The notes under the pieces: generated by a model
Seen by the model: the letters and a program-made list of their open reading frames with translations, nothing else
What the model was told of the DNA's origin: nothing
The model's database searches: none
In this document: positions 31,089 to 43,919 of the stretch, piece after piece
How positions within the stretch are numbered: the first letter of the stretch is position 1
How the letters are laid out: each line of letters starts with the position of its first letter
Translations under genes and position numbers: made by a program
Source of the DNA: Isoetes taiwanensis
Taxonomy: Eukaryota; Streptophyta; Lycopodiopsida; Isoetales; Isoetaceae
Assembly: GCA_021234155.1 (NCBI GenBank)
Contig: JAJEKV010000064.1
Coordinates: forward strand, 4,528,001-4,592,000
Length of the DNA stretch: 64,000 nucleotides
Reading direction: 5' to 3'

Positions 31089-31981
31089 ATGGAGGAGGTT
31101 TTGACTTTATTACAGCAGGTCCAGCAGCTTGTTCAAGTATGCCAGTAGTTGTAGTTGGACAATAAAGAGCTTAAGGAACGTGTTGCTTCACATGAATCTG
31201 CTTCTACCTCGGGATTGAGGCTATCAGAGCCTAAGAACAGCCTGTCAGAGAAGTTTGACGGCACTCGATCCAAGCTCCGCGGTTTTTTGAATCAGATCAG
31301 GCTTGTGATTGATATCCCACGGCCCAGGAACAAGTTGGGCTGATTGGTTCTCTCCTCACAGGGCTAGCTCTAAGTTGGTTTGCTCCTTTATTGGAGAAAG
31401 GAGCTCCAGAGTTGCAAGATTTTGTTGCTTTCACTGCAGAGCTCGAGGCATGCTTCGGAGACACCGATCGTCAGCGCACAGCAGTCACAAAACTTTGCAA
31501 TCTAAGGCAAGGCTCTCGTCTAGCTTCAGTATATGCATCAGAATTTCATCAAATTGCGGTATGTACTGCCTGGGATGATGTTGCACTTCGAGATTGTTTC
31601 TGAAGGGGGTTACGAGAGGATGTGAAAGATATGCTGTTGTTTTTGGAGGACTCTCATACTTTGGAAGAAGCCATCAGATTTGCAGTTTGATGTGATAATC
31701 GGCTCTTCGAACGTAGGCAAGAGAGACGTAGTCAGGTCTTCCCAATCACGCAAGTGCCTGTAGCTACGCCTTTCCCGGTCTCATCTCTAGAATCTAACAG
31801 GTCCGGACCTGAGCCTATGCAGATTGATCGGGCAGTTCGAGGACCTTTATCTGCCGCCGAGAAACTGCGTCAGAAAGAGGCTAACCTTTGCCTCTACTGT
31901 GGAGGAGCTGGCCGTATTGCTCGTGGATGCCCTGTGAAGCGTCCAAACCATTCGAAAAACTTCAGGGGCCGGTCCGAGTAG
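31089..31981 (+). pseudogene. Gypsy gag with damaged zinc knuckle
   Basis: ATG at 31089 (MEEVLTLLQQVQQLVQ) is followed by two in-frame TAG codons at about 31143-31151, each one base from CAG. Capsid motifs: KFDGTRSKLRGFLNQI, VGLIGSLLTGLALSWF, RQGSRLASVYASEF, CDNRLFERRQE. There is a frameshift near 31325 and stops at about 31601 and 31688. The C-terminal knuckle reads CLYCGGAGRIARGC: the His of C-x2-C-x4-H-x4-C is replaced by Arg. The protein would package element RNA if intact; this copy cannot make it. Confidence 0.8.
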
Positions 31982-32040
31982 TAGGAGTCTCTCGTCGGCT
32001 GGCCGCCTTTTCTCAGACTCCTTCCACATTACTTCACATG

Positions 32041-34868
32041 TTTATTCCATCAGATAAGGTCAGTAAGGCATTCTTCATCCCTATATCATTGAAATCAAAA
32101 GGTGGAGGATTGCAAGTGTTGGCGCAACTTGATTGTGGTGCAAATACTTGCTTTATGGATAGTGCGTTCGCCAGTAAGCACGCCATCCCTAGAAGTAAGG
32201 TTGAGCATCCTGGTTCTGTCGAAGTGATTGATGGATGGGAGATCTCCTCGGGTGCAGTCACAGAATGTACTACGCGTCTTCAGGTTTTGTTCGAGGGAGT
32301 TTCTTGTAGTATTTCCTTCAATTTCATTGCTAGCCCTAATGCGTCAATAGTCTTAGGTCTGCCCTAGCTCGAGCTACATAACCCGCAGATTGATTGGCAT
32401 ACTAGATCATTTCGATTTGCTAGTTCTAGCTCTAGTTTCAGTTCATCTGCAGATCAGATCTCTACACCAACATCGACTCTGATCCATGCAGTATCGTGGG
32501 CCCTTGATTCCGTCCTTGCTGTTCCTGTTTCTGTTCTATGTTCTGATTCGACTCTTGCCTCTGCTCCAGTTCATGCCCCAGATTCTGACCATATCCTTGA
32601 TGATGTCCCGGCTCCAGCTCCAGCTCCAGTCCCTGTTCCTGCTCCAGTTCTGGTTTCTGCTCCTGCTCCGGTTCATGCTCCAGTCCCTGTTCCTGCTCCA
32701 GTTCTTGATCCAATTCATGCTCCAGTTTATGTTCCAGTTGCTCCTGCTCATGTTCATGTTCTTGCTCTGCTCTTGCTTTTGTAGAGGCTTCTTCACGCCC
32801 TTAATTTCGTATCTCAAAGATTTCTCTTCGCGAGTTCGATAAATCTAGAAGACAAGATCCAAGTTCAGTGTTTGCAATCCAGGTTCACCCCCCAGCTAGC
32901 TCGGCACCAGCGAAGTCTGCTCCAATGCTCCCAAATAAATATGGCGACTTCTCTGATGTTTTTGATAAAGTCAAGGCCAGCAAACTCCCAGAGCATCGTC
33001 CATATGATTGTCCTATTGATTTGCAGCTAGGGACAATGCCGCCATATGGTCCGATATATGGTCTATCTCCCGCTGAGTTGAAGGTTTTGCGGGATTATAT
33101 TGAAGAGAATCTCGCCACTGGCTTCATTCGACATTCTCAGTCCCCTGCTGGAGCGCCTATCTTCTTCGTCAAAAAGAAGGGTGATTTGCTGCGTCTGATC
33201 GTTGATTATCTCGGCGTCAATAAAATCACAGTGCCGAATTGGTATCCGCTTTCTCTGATCCCAGAGTTGTTTCCAAGGTGTGCATTATTTTACGAAGATT
33301 GATCTTCGGGGTGCCTACAATCTTATTCGGATCCGGGAGGGTGATGAGTGGAAAACAACCTTTCGTACTTGGTATGGCCATTTTGAGTACACATTATGCC
33401 GTTTGGACATACCAATGCTCTGGCAGTATTCCAGCATATGGCCAATGATGTTTTTCGAGAGTTCTTAGACACTTTTGTTATCATCTATTTGGATGATACT
33501 CTTATTTATTCTAAGACTCTCGAAGAACATAAGAATCATATTCGACAGTCCTTCAGAAGCTTCGTGAGCATGGGTTATATGCCAAACTTGAGTGTCAGTT
33601 CGAGCAGTATAATGTGGAGTTCCTTGGCTATCGCATCACTCCACATAGAGTTTCTATGGACCCCAAAAAGGTCAGCACTGTTCTAGAGTGGCAAACATCT
33701 TCATCCGTTCGAGATGTTCAGTGTTTTTTTGGGTTTGCCAATTTCTATCGGCGTTTCATTCAGGGTTATTCAGAGATTGCCCTTCCCTTTGACACACCTC
33801 ACGGTTAAGGACGTGCCATTTGAATGGACTGTGGAAGCGGAATCTGCTTTCGTTACCCTGAAGCATGCTTTCACCACGGCGCCAGTTCTTGCTCATGCAG
33901 ATCCTTTGCGTCCATATGTTGTTGAAGCAGATGCTTCTGATTTTGCGCTTGGTGGGATCCTGTCACAGGAGGGGGATGACCATGAATTGCATCCAATCAC
34001 TTATCACTCACGAAAGTTTCAGGCTGCTGAAATCAACTATCCCGTTTATAACAAGGAGTTGTTGGCAATAGTGGATTCTTTTGAGGGGTGGAGACGTTTC
34101 CTGGAAGGATCTCCTTATAAGGTCACAATCTACACAGATCATCGAAATCTAGAGTATTTTTAGTCTGCTCGAGTGCTCAACCGTCGCCAGGCCCGGTGGC
34201 ATACTCAAGTATTATCTCGGATTGATTTCGTGATCAAGTACCGTCCTGGATCCCTCCAAGGGAAGCCTGATGCTTTGTCTGGACGCTCCTACCTTGAGCC
34301 CAAGCTAGGTGATCCTGCATTTGACCAGCAATCATAGGTTATTCTAGGGCCTGATCGGTTCTAGCTTATGGCCCTCACTTTGTTCGAGAGGCCTCATGAT
34401 ACGGCCTTGTCGGGGTCTGTTCGAGCATCTCTGCCTTCCGATCCATTGGCTCAAGATATATTCTCACACCTTGGCTTTGCATCATCTTCTCAGCAAATCT
34501 GATCAGACTATGATCATTTTGAGGTTCGAGATGGACTCCTGTTCCATGATGGGCTTCTGTATGTGCCAGATGGTGCTTCTAGGCTTCGGGTTCTCCAAGC
34601 TTGCCATGATTCACCTATGGCTGGACACTTTGGAGTAGCCAAGACTCTTGAACTTACTAGTCGAGAGTATTGGTGGCCTGGGCTTCGTCGTTCTGTCAAA
34701 GCTTTTATTCGATCCTGTGACATCTGCTGTCGAGCCAAGGTTCCAAGGCATCTTCCTCATGGCCTTCTTCAGCCACTGCCGGTACCAGATGGACCTTGGA
34801 AGAGCATTTCTGTAGACTTTATCCCGGATTTGCCAGTCTCTCGGTTGAGAACCCATTGCTTTTTATTT
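32041..34868 (+). pseudogene. Gypsy pol: protease, RT, RNase H, partial integrase
   Basis: Protease with LAQLDCGANTCFMDS (DSGA-type site changed to DCGA). A Pro/Ala/Val linker (about 32520-32780) follows, with repeated PVPAP and APV words. [54 protein letters not shown], catalytic [12 protein letters not shown]. RNase H: YVVEADASDFALGGILSQ, KELLAIVDSFEGWR, YTDHRNLEYF. Integrase zinc domain: HDSPMAGHFGVAK to CDICCRAK. Frames change at about 33280, 33400, 33610 and 33800, and the integrase core is absent. Confidence 0.85.
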
Positions 34869-35783
34869 TAGGCAGTCGGCCAGTGCAAGATAAAGGACGA
34901 CCAAGTTCAATGGAGCTTCGATTTCCATCCTCTGAAATATTTGGCAATTAGTTGCGTCGAAACTTTCCCAACTTCAAAACTTTCTATTCTTATATAGTAT
35001 GTCTTTGACTATGAGCTTTATCTTTATTGAGTGGAAGCATTACTAATTTTTAGAAAACGCATGCTTTAAGATCAGGCACAACATTGAGCGGTCATCTACA
35101 GCTAATAGGGCAGAAATTATGCCACAATGTAATGCCAAGCTTGTATAAGAAGCTGGGACTGAAAATTCTATTTTTTTTTAGCCTTGCACTCTGTTTTTCT
35201 TTAGTGTTATCCTACTTTCTTGAAATGCACATTGCCTAAAATGTACCCTAAAAAACTCATGCATTGAATTTAATCACTGTAGCAATTTTGGATGACCTTT
35301 AATAGAGTTGTTTTTGACATATTATTTAGGAAACATCTCTCTTTAAGCAGAACATTTATTCCTAACAAAAGGACTCATTGTGTCATCGCGCATTAACACC
35401 ATAAATCCAACTACATAACTTAGGTTGTGTTGTGAAAAAAATAGAGCATAAGATTGTATTTAGTTTGTTGTGGCTTCTATATTATTCATAGCCTTATCAC
35501 AAAAACTAGGGCACAAAGTCATATCACGCAATGACATGGGCAAAATTATTGACCAACCATATAAACAATATACATATTCGATGAGCATAAAACTTAATTA
35601 ATTGCAACTAATTGTTGCACACAAGCATTAATTTGATGTGTTGTTCTGTGCAATGTGCTTACAAGATTTTGCTTGCATAGTGCAAAGATTGGCATATTGC
35701 CATTTATCATGTTACCCACAAAACTCAGTAGGTGTGAATTGCCCATTTATGTCTTCATTTCTTTTACTCCAAAATGTTGGAAC
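34869..35783. other. Non-coding AT-rich spacer
   Basis: No frame with recognisable content and no clear repeat borders. It begins where the gypsy element is truncated. Confidence 0.4.
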
Positions 35784-36263
35784 CCATGGCAGTCTTTTTC
35801 TTTATTGGCTCATTCACCTAAACACATGGGTGTTAAAGAGATTTTAGCTTGTAGCTTTTAAGATTCTTGTAGCTTGTAGCTTTTAAGATTCTTATGATTA
35901 AAATCCACTTCCTTCTCTTAATGGATTTATTGGTGCATCCAAAGTGAGTTCTCAAAACCGTGCATGCTTCCGATTAAAAACTTATAGGGTCTCATGACTG
36001 CAACTACTTACACTACATGTCAAATTGATCTTCAGGCTTAGATCCCGTCTCCAGGAACCAAATTTATAATAACTCATTAGTCTTAGAATTATTAAGCTTC
36101 TATGTTACAATTTCCTAGTTACAAAGTTCAACAAAGCAAGTTCTTACATGTATATTCGTGTCTTGTGTTTCACCCAAATCTCTTGCAGCTGTGTCTGAAC
36201 TTACTCTATGGATAGTTTGCACCAGATCCATGCCTTGGTGCTTCCATATTTCCCTTTTTGGAT
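35784..36263. repeat. 480-bp duplicated segment, copy A1
   Basis: It matches 47293-47772 over exactly 480 bp with only scattered substitutions and no net length change. It contains an internal short tandem repeat (gcttgtagcttttaagattc twice, near 35848-35890), which copy B1 also has in slightly altered form. No coding sequence. Confidence 0.85.
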
Positions 36264-39200
36264 CCCCATAAGAATCTTCCAATGGAATGGCTTACCCTCT
36301 ATTAACTGCAATTAATGCAGCACCAACAACTTCATTGCTGTTGTTTTTCCCCCATAACTTTTGATCCACTTGTCAAAATGTTGCGGTGTTTGTTGCATTA
36401 GATGCGGAATGAAAAGATCTTTCCAATGATATATGGTTATGACTAGTAATTGTGCCCAGCGTTGCTGGGCATAAGTTGGGAGCCTAAACACGTTTTGGTC
36501 GCAATGAGAAATGCATGCAGTAATAATCCAACCGTAATAATTTTTTTTCGAAGGTTTAACAATGTTTGTAAGGAACCTAGCTCCTTGATGTTAGATAATG
36601 TTGCACCAGTATCTCTGAGAGCTTTGAGTAGAACAATCTTGTGCTTGTTCATAACAATTTTGAGATCTGCTATTTTTTTCTGTAGGTCCTGTTGGTTGAT
36701 GTTCTTAACTGCTACTATGTTCTCAAATTCCATTGGCATTTACAACAAAAAGGAAAAGATGTGTGTTTTTGTGACTTTTGTTCTTGTTGCACATAGTGTC
36801 TACACTTGGGTTGTCAAATGCTACTTGGGTTGTCTGCAATGCACTAAGTGTTTAGTATCTCTAGCACTAACATTGTGAAGGTAACATTGCCAAATACGCA
36901 ATGCACTAAGTGTTTTGTATCTCTAGCACTAACATTGTAAAAGTAACATTGCCATTTTATAAGTTGTCACCAACATTGTAAAAGTAACATTGCCAACTTT
37001 AACATTGCCAATTTATAAGTTGTCGGTGTTATTGTGACAGTGATGTAGTGCACGATTCCTTGTGCATGGTTTTCCCAATTCCTTGTGCATGGTTTTCCCA
37101 ACTGTCGTAAGTCCTATTAACATTAACATTGTGTACCTTTCAAAGTTTAATATATATTGCAGATGATACGTGATTTCACGTTGTGATTGCAACATTCCAC
37201 ACAAAATAAGGACAGCATATTTGTTTCCCATTAAACCAAGTGCTCTCCTTATGATTGCAACATTCCACACAAAATAAGGGCAGCATATTTGTTGCCCATT
37301 ATCTTAAATTATAATTTACTATTGTGCTTCTGAAGAAGTTGGACTTGGCAAGTCACTCAAGAACAGAGAGCCAGTGGTATAATTCTTAAAAGGGGCCCGG
37401 ATGGCGGAAAGAGATAAATTATGCATGAGATTTATAGCTGGTAGTCATTAACTGCCGGATAGAGGATAGAGGATAGAGGCTAGAGGCTCTGCTAAACAGA
37501 TGCAGAATTTCCAAAATAGTCAAAAGGAGGCATTGCAGGAGGCGTTAAAGGTTTGTGTATTGGAGTTAGAACAGGATGATTGCAACATATTTACATGAGA
37601 AGTAGTATTTTCCACCCTTTATACTCAGATTTTCTCTAGCACCAGATATGAGCATTTCCTGTGAAACCACATTTTCCACCATTAAAGTCTAGTTCTAGAC
37701 AAAAACCCAATTGTTAGAAACGATAAATACAAAATGTGAAAAGAACATATCTACTTTATTAAGCTCCACAGGATAATTTTGTTCTCTGTTTCGTAAGGCC
37801 TAATTATTAAAATCCATGAATATATAACTTAGGTTGCATGCTCAAAGTTACCGCTTTTGCATTTACTGCCTACCAGCTCCAGGATCCTTCTTTTCAAAGC
37901 ACTCCTTTAGAAGGATTGCAATATGTTATGTTCCTAGATATTGATGTCCCTTGCTTTTCCATGATCTCAACAGCTTGAAGTCCTTGCTTTAGTTCTCCAT
38001 TCTCAATGAATTCCCCAGTATTTTCTACACATGCTAAGGATCCTGCCATCCTGGCAGATAAGAGAAGTGTCAAGGATTAATTCGTCTCAAAATCATGGAG
38101 AATGAGGCAAGAATAGTACCTCGCATACACAGATTGCCAGTATCCAGGATGGCCTTTCGACAGTAAAGGAGCCCATATGGTCAGCTAGAAGTATGACAAT
38201 ATATTGTTAAACAATAAGTTGCAGAACTAAAAACAGAAGACCTCATTTGAAAGTGTTTAGAAATGCCTATATACATGTCAAAAGGCAGCAGAGACAGACA
38301 AATAATGCTGGATCTACCAAAATATTTTGTTTCAATAGAAGGCAAAAGTAACCATGGAGAGGTAATTTGTTGTTGATGCTGGCTCCAGCAAGATCCTACT
38401 CTAAATCAAGTTCAATAATCAACCACCCTGGTCAGATTGGACACTTATATCAATCTTTGTCTGCCTCTGCACAATTGTCATGGTCGTAAATGAACTCTAG
38501 CAATTTTATCTTGTCATAGATCCAAATGATAATACCATTATAGCAAATCTGCATGCGTTGTGTGCCTTTCACTGCAGTTCATTTAGCAAACATCATCAGG
38601 CTTCAATCTGAAAAGAGGGTCTGCAACATGAAAGAAAAATAGCAGCTCACTTGAACAGAATGTGGCATTGATTTAGCCAGCATATTTGCTACCAAATAAG
38701 AAATAATTACCTAAAGCAAATACCACAAAACTGAAGGCTGCTTGTTACTCAGAATGCTTTCACAATGACATACTTACAACATATTGCAGCGGGCTGGAGT
38801 CTCACCAAGGCTCTTACAAGTGTTCCAAGTGTTGTCTGCCAAACAACTAATTCTAAGGCAAAATCTGGCATCTTGCATTTTGTAGATTCGTTGTTAGAAG
38901 TTCTTGTATTTTTTAGCATTAGAGCTCAGAAAACCCAGACGTGCCTTTTTCTTCAGGTCTGAGTGGTCTGTGTGCAGCTAGGGACCTACGAAGAAGCTTG
39001 AGCGGTCTGTGCGCAGCTAGGGTTCTAAAGACGAAGCCTGAGCCACCATTGCCAAGCAGGAGTTTCGCCAGATCTGCCACAGTCACGAAAAGCCCTTCTT
39101 TGTTTTATTTTAGCTCTTTTCCTTTTTGCCCTTTTTTAACTGATCGTGATCGTCCAATCAAAGAGTCAATGTCGACCGCCCGATCTAGGGCGTGATTCAA

Positions 39201-39576
39201 GACACACGGTAAAACTTTATTATATAGGATGTATTTCAATATGGTCATATGCATTAACCTTAAAAAAATATGATTTTTTGCTTATTTCTTATATATTTAT
39301 ATCGTAAAAGATGTATGAATGGGTTATCACTAGACAGATCTTGTGAAGACGAACACATTGCTACAAAAAGTTTTTGAATCGGAGTTCTGGATCAAAAGTT
39401 ATAATGAAAAAATGATACTACAGAAGTTAGTTGTAGCTGCATTAATTACAAGCTGCCACATAATACTGGAATGAGATATACTGGAGCTCTTCTCTTATTG
39501 GACAGTTTAAAAAGCTGACATGGCATTTTAAGCATCCCTTAATGGGACAAAATGTGATCTCATTTTTCCTCTAATG
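36264..39576. other. Non-coding region with several small tandem duplications
   Basis: Direct duplications: a 62-bp unit starting gcaatgcactaagtg at 36836 and 36898; a 23-bp unit starting attccttgtgcatgg at 37055-37077 and 37078-37100; a 68-bp unit starting tgattgcaac at 37184 and 37252; a gatagag run at about 37458-37485; and a unit of about 50 bp with gtctgtg(t/c)gcagctaggg near 38968 and 39008. A minus-strand frame at 36739-36443 shows no known domain. No gene is supported. Confidence 0.5.
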
Positions 39577-40680
39577 TCTATGTGGACTATTGGCAGTATC
39601 GGATGTAATTCGATATTGTTTTTGGCCACGCCCTTCCACCCATGTCTACTGCAAATTCCGTGGTGGTCAGTACCACTGCCACCAAAACCTCTCGATACCT
39701 CCACTTGCTACATCTATCCATCCCCTTACACAGAGATGATGGGTCCTTGTAGGTTTGTTTTGATTCAAGAATGGTATGGAGGTGATCATCTACTGTCTTG
39801 GTCAGACAAAATTTTCACTCTTCTATTAGGACGTGTCCATCTAGGAGAGGAGAAGGTAGCATAAAATCTGCCTCTTATAGTAGAGGTAGGTGTCGCAGAA
39901 AGGCTGGCTTGTGGCTTCCACAAGGATATTTGTAAAGGCACGGACCTTGTCAGCTCCATATATCATATCCTCTTAGCTTTGGCTCCGCAGCCCCTTTTCC
40001 ACTGCCAAGTGGGTTGCACTTGCAGATTCTAGAACCTAATCGGATCGTACATGTTGTTGGCTTTGGGATAAGTTTCTCCATCGCAAAGTGTCTGTGTTTT
40101 GATGGTAGGTTATCCATAGGTGCCTGCGCATTAATGCCTTGAGGAATCGCTATGATCTTGGCACATCTGCAATATGCCCACTTTGCTTTTCAGAGGTTGA
40201 GACTATTGAGCATTGCCTCTTTGCTTGTTCAAAATTCTAACCAGCATGCTCCTGGTCGACAAGGTTTATTTAACAGTGCACTAGATTCCAATGTGCTCTC
40301 TTGACGTCCTATCCTACCGCATTGCCCACAGCTAAGCAAAAGGCATCTCTTTTTGGTTTTGGTTGGCTGCTCTGGTCAATCTAGTAGCGTCAAAGATGCC
40401 ACATTTTCCACGGCATTTATTCATTTGCTCATAGAGTCATTGCCGTCGCCCAGACTAAGATGCTAATGGGTTATAGATGTTCTTCCCTAGAGTCAGACGC
40501 GAACGTTCGTATTTGGGTTTAGTGCCTTTAAATTAAGTCTTACAACTAGTCTCCTCTATTAGAGTAAGACAAGGTCTTCATGCTCGTGTTCTAGAGGCAT
40601 CTCCTTGTGCTTACATAGATAGATGAGATACTTACATTCTTGATTGCTAACCTTCTTTTTCGGTCCTTCAAAAAAGGGTT
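39577..40680 (+). mobile_element. LINE 3' remnant in copy A2
   Basis: Corresponds to the LINE tail described at 52075-53400. The Cys/His finger region here reads in broken frame around 40120-40240 and is more damaged than the B2 copy. It ends near a T-rich run at 40680-40690. Confidence 0.65.
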
Positions 40681-41149
40681 TTTTTTTTTTAGGGGGAGAA
40701 GAGGGAGGGGGGATGAAAGCAAGCATACTATTCAAACAAGTATTTTAAATAGATAAATCTAACTAAATTAGACCGCGTTATTTAGATTAAGTTACTATTT
40801 CTTGTTCATTCAAACTAAAATATACAAAATTTGTCATCATTCAAAAATTAAAATTTACTTTTTAGTAAAGAAATAGGCGTCTCATGCCGCATAATCATTG
40901 GCCTACTCATCTTTAGGAAGGTTCATGAAATCAAATATCGAAAAGTCGCATTATCAAAATTCACACTCTAGATCTTGCTCATTTATTGGTCCAATGGTAT
41001 AGCTTGCATATCCACAACAAACACATCTTTCAGTCAACTTCATTTACAACTAAAAAAAGGCACACGTTTTTGTATTAGTAGTATTCATTAAAATGCTCAT
41101 ATTTTATACCCTTTTGAATGGCTTAAGATAACTTTGTGCTGACATTCAG

Positions 41150-41475
41150 TGTATTTGGAACTGGACTCGGACTTGTTTTCGCTATCACCTTAATAGCCAG
41201 CAGTTGACATTGTGTTTGTTTCTTGCAAATTGGCTGAAGAAGCTTGCTTTTAACATCTACAGGGCTATCATTTGTTGGGTAGAAGAGAAGAAATCAGCTC
41301 ATCTTTAGAGGAAGTTCTCTAATGCTTACCCTTTACTCAAAGAAGTTAACTTTAGGTTGCACAATTACTCAATTTTCTACGTTATGGATGAGGAGGACAT
41401 GATTTAGAGGGTTATCTTCGCCTCTTCTAATCCTTTCGTGTTGTACATTTTTTTTCTATAAAATTAGTTTTTGAT
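41150..41475 (+). mobile_element. Second LINE 3' remnant in copy A2
   Basis: Reads KLAFNIYRAIICWVEEKKSA and RKFSNAYPLLKEVNFRLHN, the kind of sequence at the very C-terminus of LINE ORF2, followed by a 3' end with cttttcgtgt-like and tataaaattag words. Frames are broken. The same remnant is at 53880-54215. Confidence 0.5.
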
Positions 41476-42083
41476 GCCTCCACCCCCCCCCAGTCAAAAT
41501 GCTTGCATTTTCCACTTAAAGGGATTTGAAGAGTTTTACTATTTTGTTGGACGGTTTCTTCTTCAATATTCAACCTTTTCATTTCGCTCCACTTCATCAA
41601 AATAGAATGCGTCATAAGAATATGTAAGATCGAAGAGAAAATGAACTAAAGTGCTTCTAGTTTGAATTGAGCCAAAAATTGATGAAGACTGCTTACCAAT
41701 GGAATCCCCACTTTTCGAGTAGGAATAGCTTGAGCCGTATTTGTATAACATACCTATTATGATTTCTAAAAGTTGTTGGAGGCAGCTAAAGCATATATAG
41801 CCAAACTATGTTTAATAGTTTGTCCTAGAGGCAAGTTATATTGGGGTAGGTGGATATAAAAACAAACATCTTAATTCAAGGGCCAATGTAGGAAATAAAG
41901 CATGATGGGTGGACCCCTGCTATGTTGTTCCCTTAAAAGTAAATAAATAAATAAAGTCTATTTTTTATCCCTAAAAAAAATAAAAAATAAAGCATATTTT
42001 TGGGTAGGAAGTAAAGCATAAGTGCTGGAATTGAAAATTCACAGGAATTTTTGTGAAGGAAATATTCGTGCTCTAAAAACATT

Positions 42084-43894
42084 TCTCCTCTACAGTTCTT
42101 CCTGCAGTTCTTCCTGCTGTCCATATTCAGCCATCCTCTTTATCTCCTCCTGCTGTTCATGATTCTTCAGTTTCTTTATCTCCTGTTTCTCCCACCTATT
42201 CACCTTCTTCCAATCCTTATACTGATTTTGAGCCTCTGGATTTACAAGATCACTTACCGACTTCACCATCATTGTCTCCTTTAACAATTTCTGAACTAAA
42301 TCGAGTTGATGAATTGGAGTATTCAACTCAGTCTCTGCCAATTGTACCCAGACGATCTCGCCGACTTGCTGATCTGTCTTTGCGTGCTCGTGATGATTCT
42401 AATATGTGTAACTATGCTTTGATGGTTAAAGTTCTTAATGACAGTGACCCTATTTTCTATGGTCAAGCAGCAAAAGTTGATCATTGGATTAGTGCAATGA
42501 AGGAGGAATTAGATATGTTACATAAACAAGGGACTTGGGAGCTTGTGCCTAAACCTCCAGGCAAGAATATCATTGGAGCAAAGTGGGTATATCGCACCAA
42601 ATATCGATCAGATGGTACGATTTCTAGGCACAAAGCCAGACTTGTTGCTAAGGGATTTACACAACAAGGTTATGACTATAATGATGTTTTGCTTTTGTGG
42701 TTCGGCTTTGACACGCTTCACGTCTTTGTTCTTGCTTTAGCAGCACAAAATTCTTGGCCTGCTCATCAGCTAGATTTCAAATCAGCATTCTTAAATGGTG
42801 ATTTAGAAGAGGAGTTGTACATGCAGCAACCTCTGGGTTTTGTGAATAAGGAGTACCCTGGTTATGTTTGTAAGCTGAAGAAAAGTTTGTATGGACTTCG
42901 ACAAGCACCTAGATGCTGGAATCAGAAGATAAATGCCTATCTTATCAATATGGGATACCTTAGATCTCGAGCAGATCCTAGTCTTTATTTTAAGTTTCAA
43001 GACTCCAAAGTTTCTATCATTCTTCTTTATGTTGATGATACAATTATGACAGGTAGTGCATTCTCTCTTATTGAGCACACTAAGGCATCTATTGCAGCTG
43101 ATTTTGAGGTTACAGACCTTGGTCTTATGCACTATTGTTTAGGTCTTGAAGTATGGCAAACTTCTTAAGGTATCCATTTAACTCAACAAAAGTATGTCTC
43201 AGAAATTTTGGATAAATTCCATATGACAGATTGCAAACCTGCGCTTATTCCTTGGGATCCAGGTCAGAAGTTGACCCTTCAATCAGATGATGAAGATACT
43301 GATGCTACTCTCTATAGACAGTTAGTTGGTGCATTACTCTATCTTACCATTACACGTCCAGATATAAGATATAACATATGCTGTTGGAGTTCTTACCAGA
43401 TTTATTTATGACACACCCAATCTCACTGGAAGGCACCAAAGCAGGTGGTTCGTTATCTTAAAGGTACTCCTAATGAGGGTCTTTTTTATGGCAAGGTTTC
43501 AGAACCCAAACTTCTGGTCTATTCAGATTCTGATATGGCTTCAACAGATTTGGATTCCAGGAAATCTCTTACAGGTTTTGTGTCTTTCTTTGGCAACAGT
43601 CCTGTTAGTTGGAGTTCTAAAAATCAAAGTACTACTAGTATTAGTACTACAGAAGCTGAGGGTGTCACAGTCAAACCTGCTCAACTCTTTTGTGATAATA
43701 GTGGAGCTATTTCACATGTTAAGGACTTCAAGATGCATTTACAGATCAAGCATTTGGATATTAAACTCTGTTTTATTAGGGAGCAGCTGCAAAATGGTTC
43801 TCTTACTCTTTCCTATTGTTCCACTAAAGATCAGTTGGCGGATGGTTTCACTAAACCACTAAACCACTCTCAGGAAGATTGTTTAAACAACTGA
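42084..43894 (+). pseudogene. Ty1/copia RT and RNase H, 5' truncated
   Basis: A Pro/Ser-rich linker (VHDSSVSLSPVSPTYSPS) leads into RT: WISAMKEELDMLHKQGTWEL, GAKWVYRTKYRSDG, QLDFKSAFLNGDLEEELYMQ, KKSLYGLRQAPRCWNQKI and catalytic LLYVDDTIMTGS. RNase H: VRYLKGTPNEGLFYG, SDSDMASTDLDSRKSLTGF, STTEAEGV, then LFCDNSGAI and IKHLDIKLCFIREQL. Defects: a stop at about 43168, a frame disruption around 43385-43445, and a deletion of about 30 residues between STTEAEG and CDNSGAI. Gag and integrase are missing. It begins exactly at the border of duplicated block A2. Confidence 0.88.
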
Positions 43895-43919
43895 AAGCTG
43901 TTTTGGGGCTTCAGTCTTA

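Larger units (their letters stand above)
30683..34868 (+). mobile_element. Ty3/gypsy element of sushi/Tf1-like type, 3' truncated
   Basis: One LTR (30683-31007), a predicted self-priming site, gag, protease, RT, RNase H and the start of integrase, all on the plus strand. It breaks off at about 34868, before the integrase core, and no second LTR was found. Stops and frameshifts occur throughout. Gag and overall order resemble chromovirus-like elements (Tcn1/sushi/Tf1 group) from memory of their conserved gag motif; a clade call needs a phylogeny. Confidence 0.85.
39577..42083. repeat. 2.5-kb duplicated block, copy A2
   Basis: It matches 52300-54904 from the shared start gtggactattggcagtatcg to the shared end gctctaaaaacatt, with small indels (about 98 bp net). 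Inside are two LINE 3' remnants on the plus strand. At 42084 it meets the copia fragment. Confidence 0.85.

Noticed and set aside
32462-32842. Long low-complexity frames on both strands (Gln/Glu-rich on minus, Leu/Phe-rich on plus)
   Set aside because: By-products of the Pro-Ala-Val repeat in the gypsy pol frame.
36443-36739. 98-residue minus-strand frame with a coiled look
   Set aside because: No recognised family, no splice partners, and it sits amid tandem repeats; insufficient to call a gene.
36836-37310. Cluster of repeats considered as a CRISPR-like array
   Set aside because: Only two copies of each of several different units, contiguous and without regular spacers, in a plant nuclear context.
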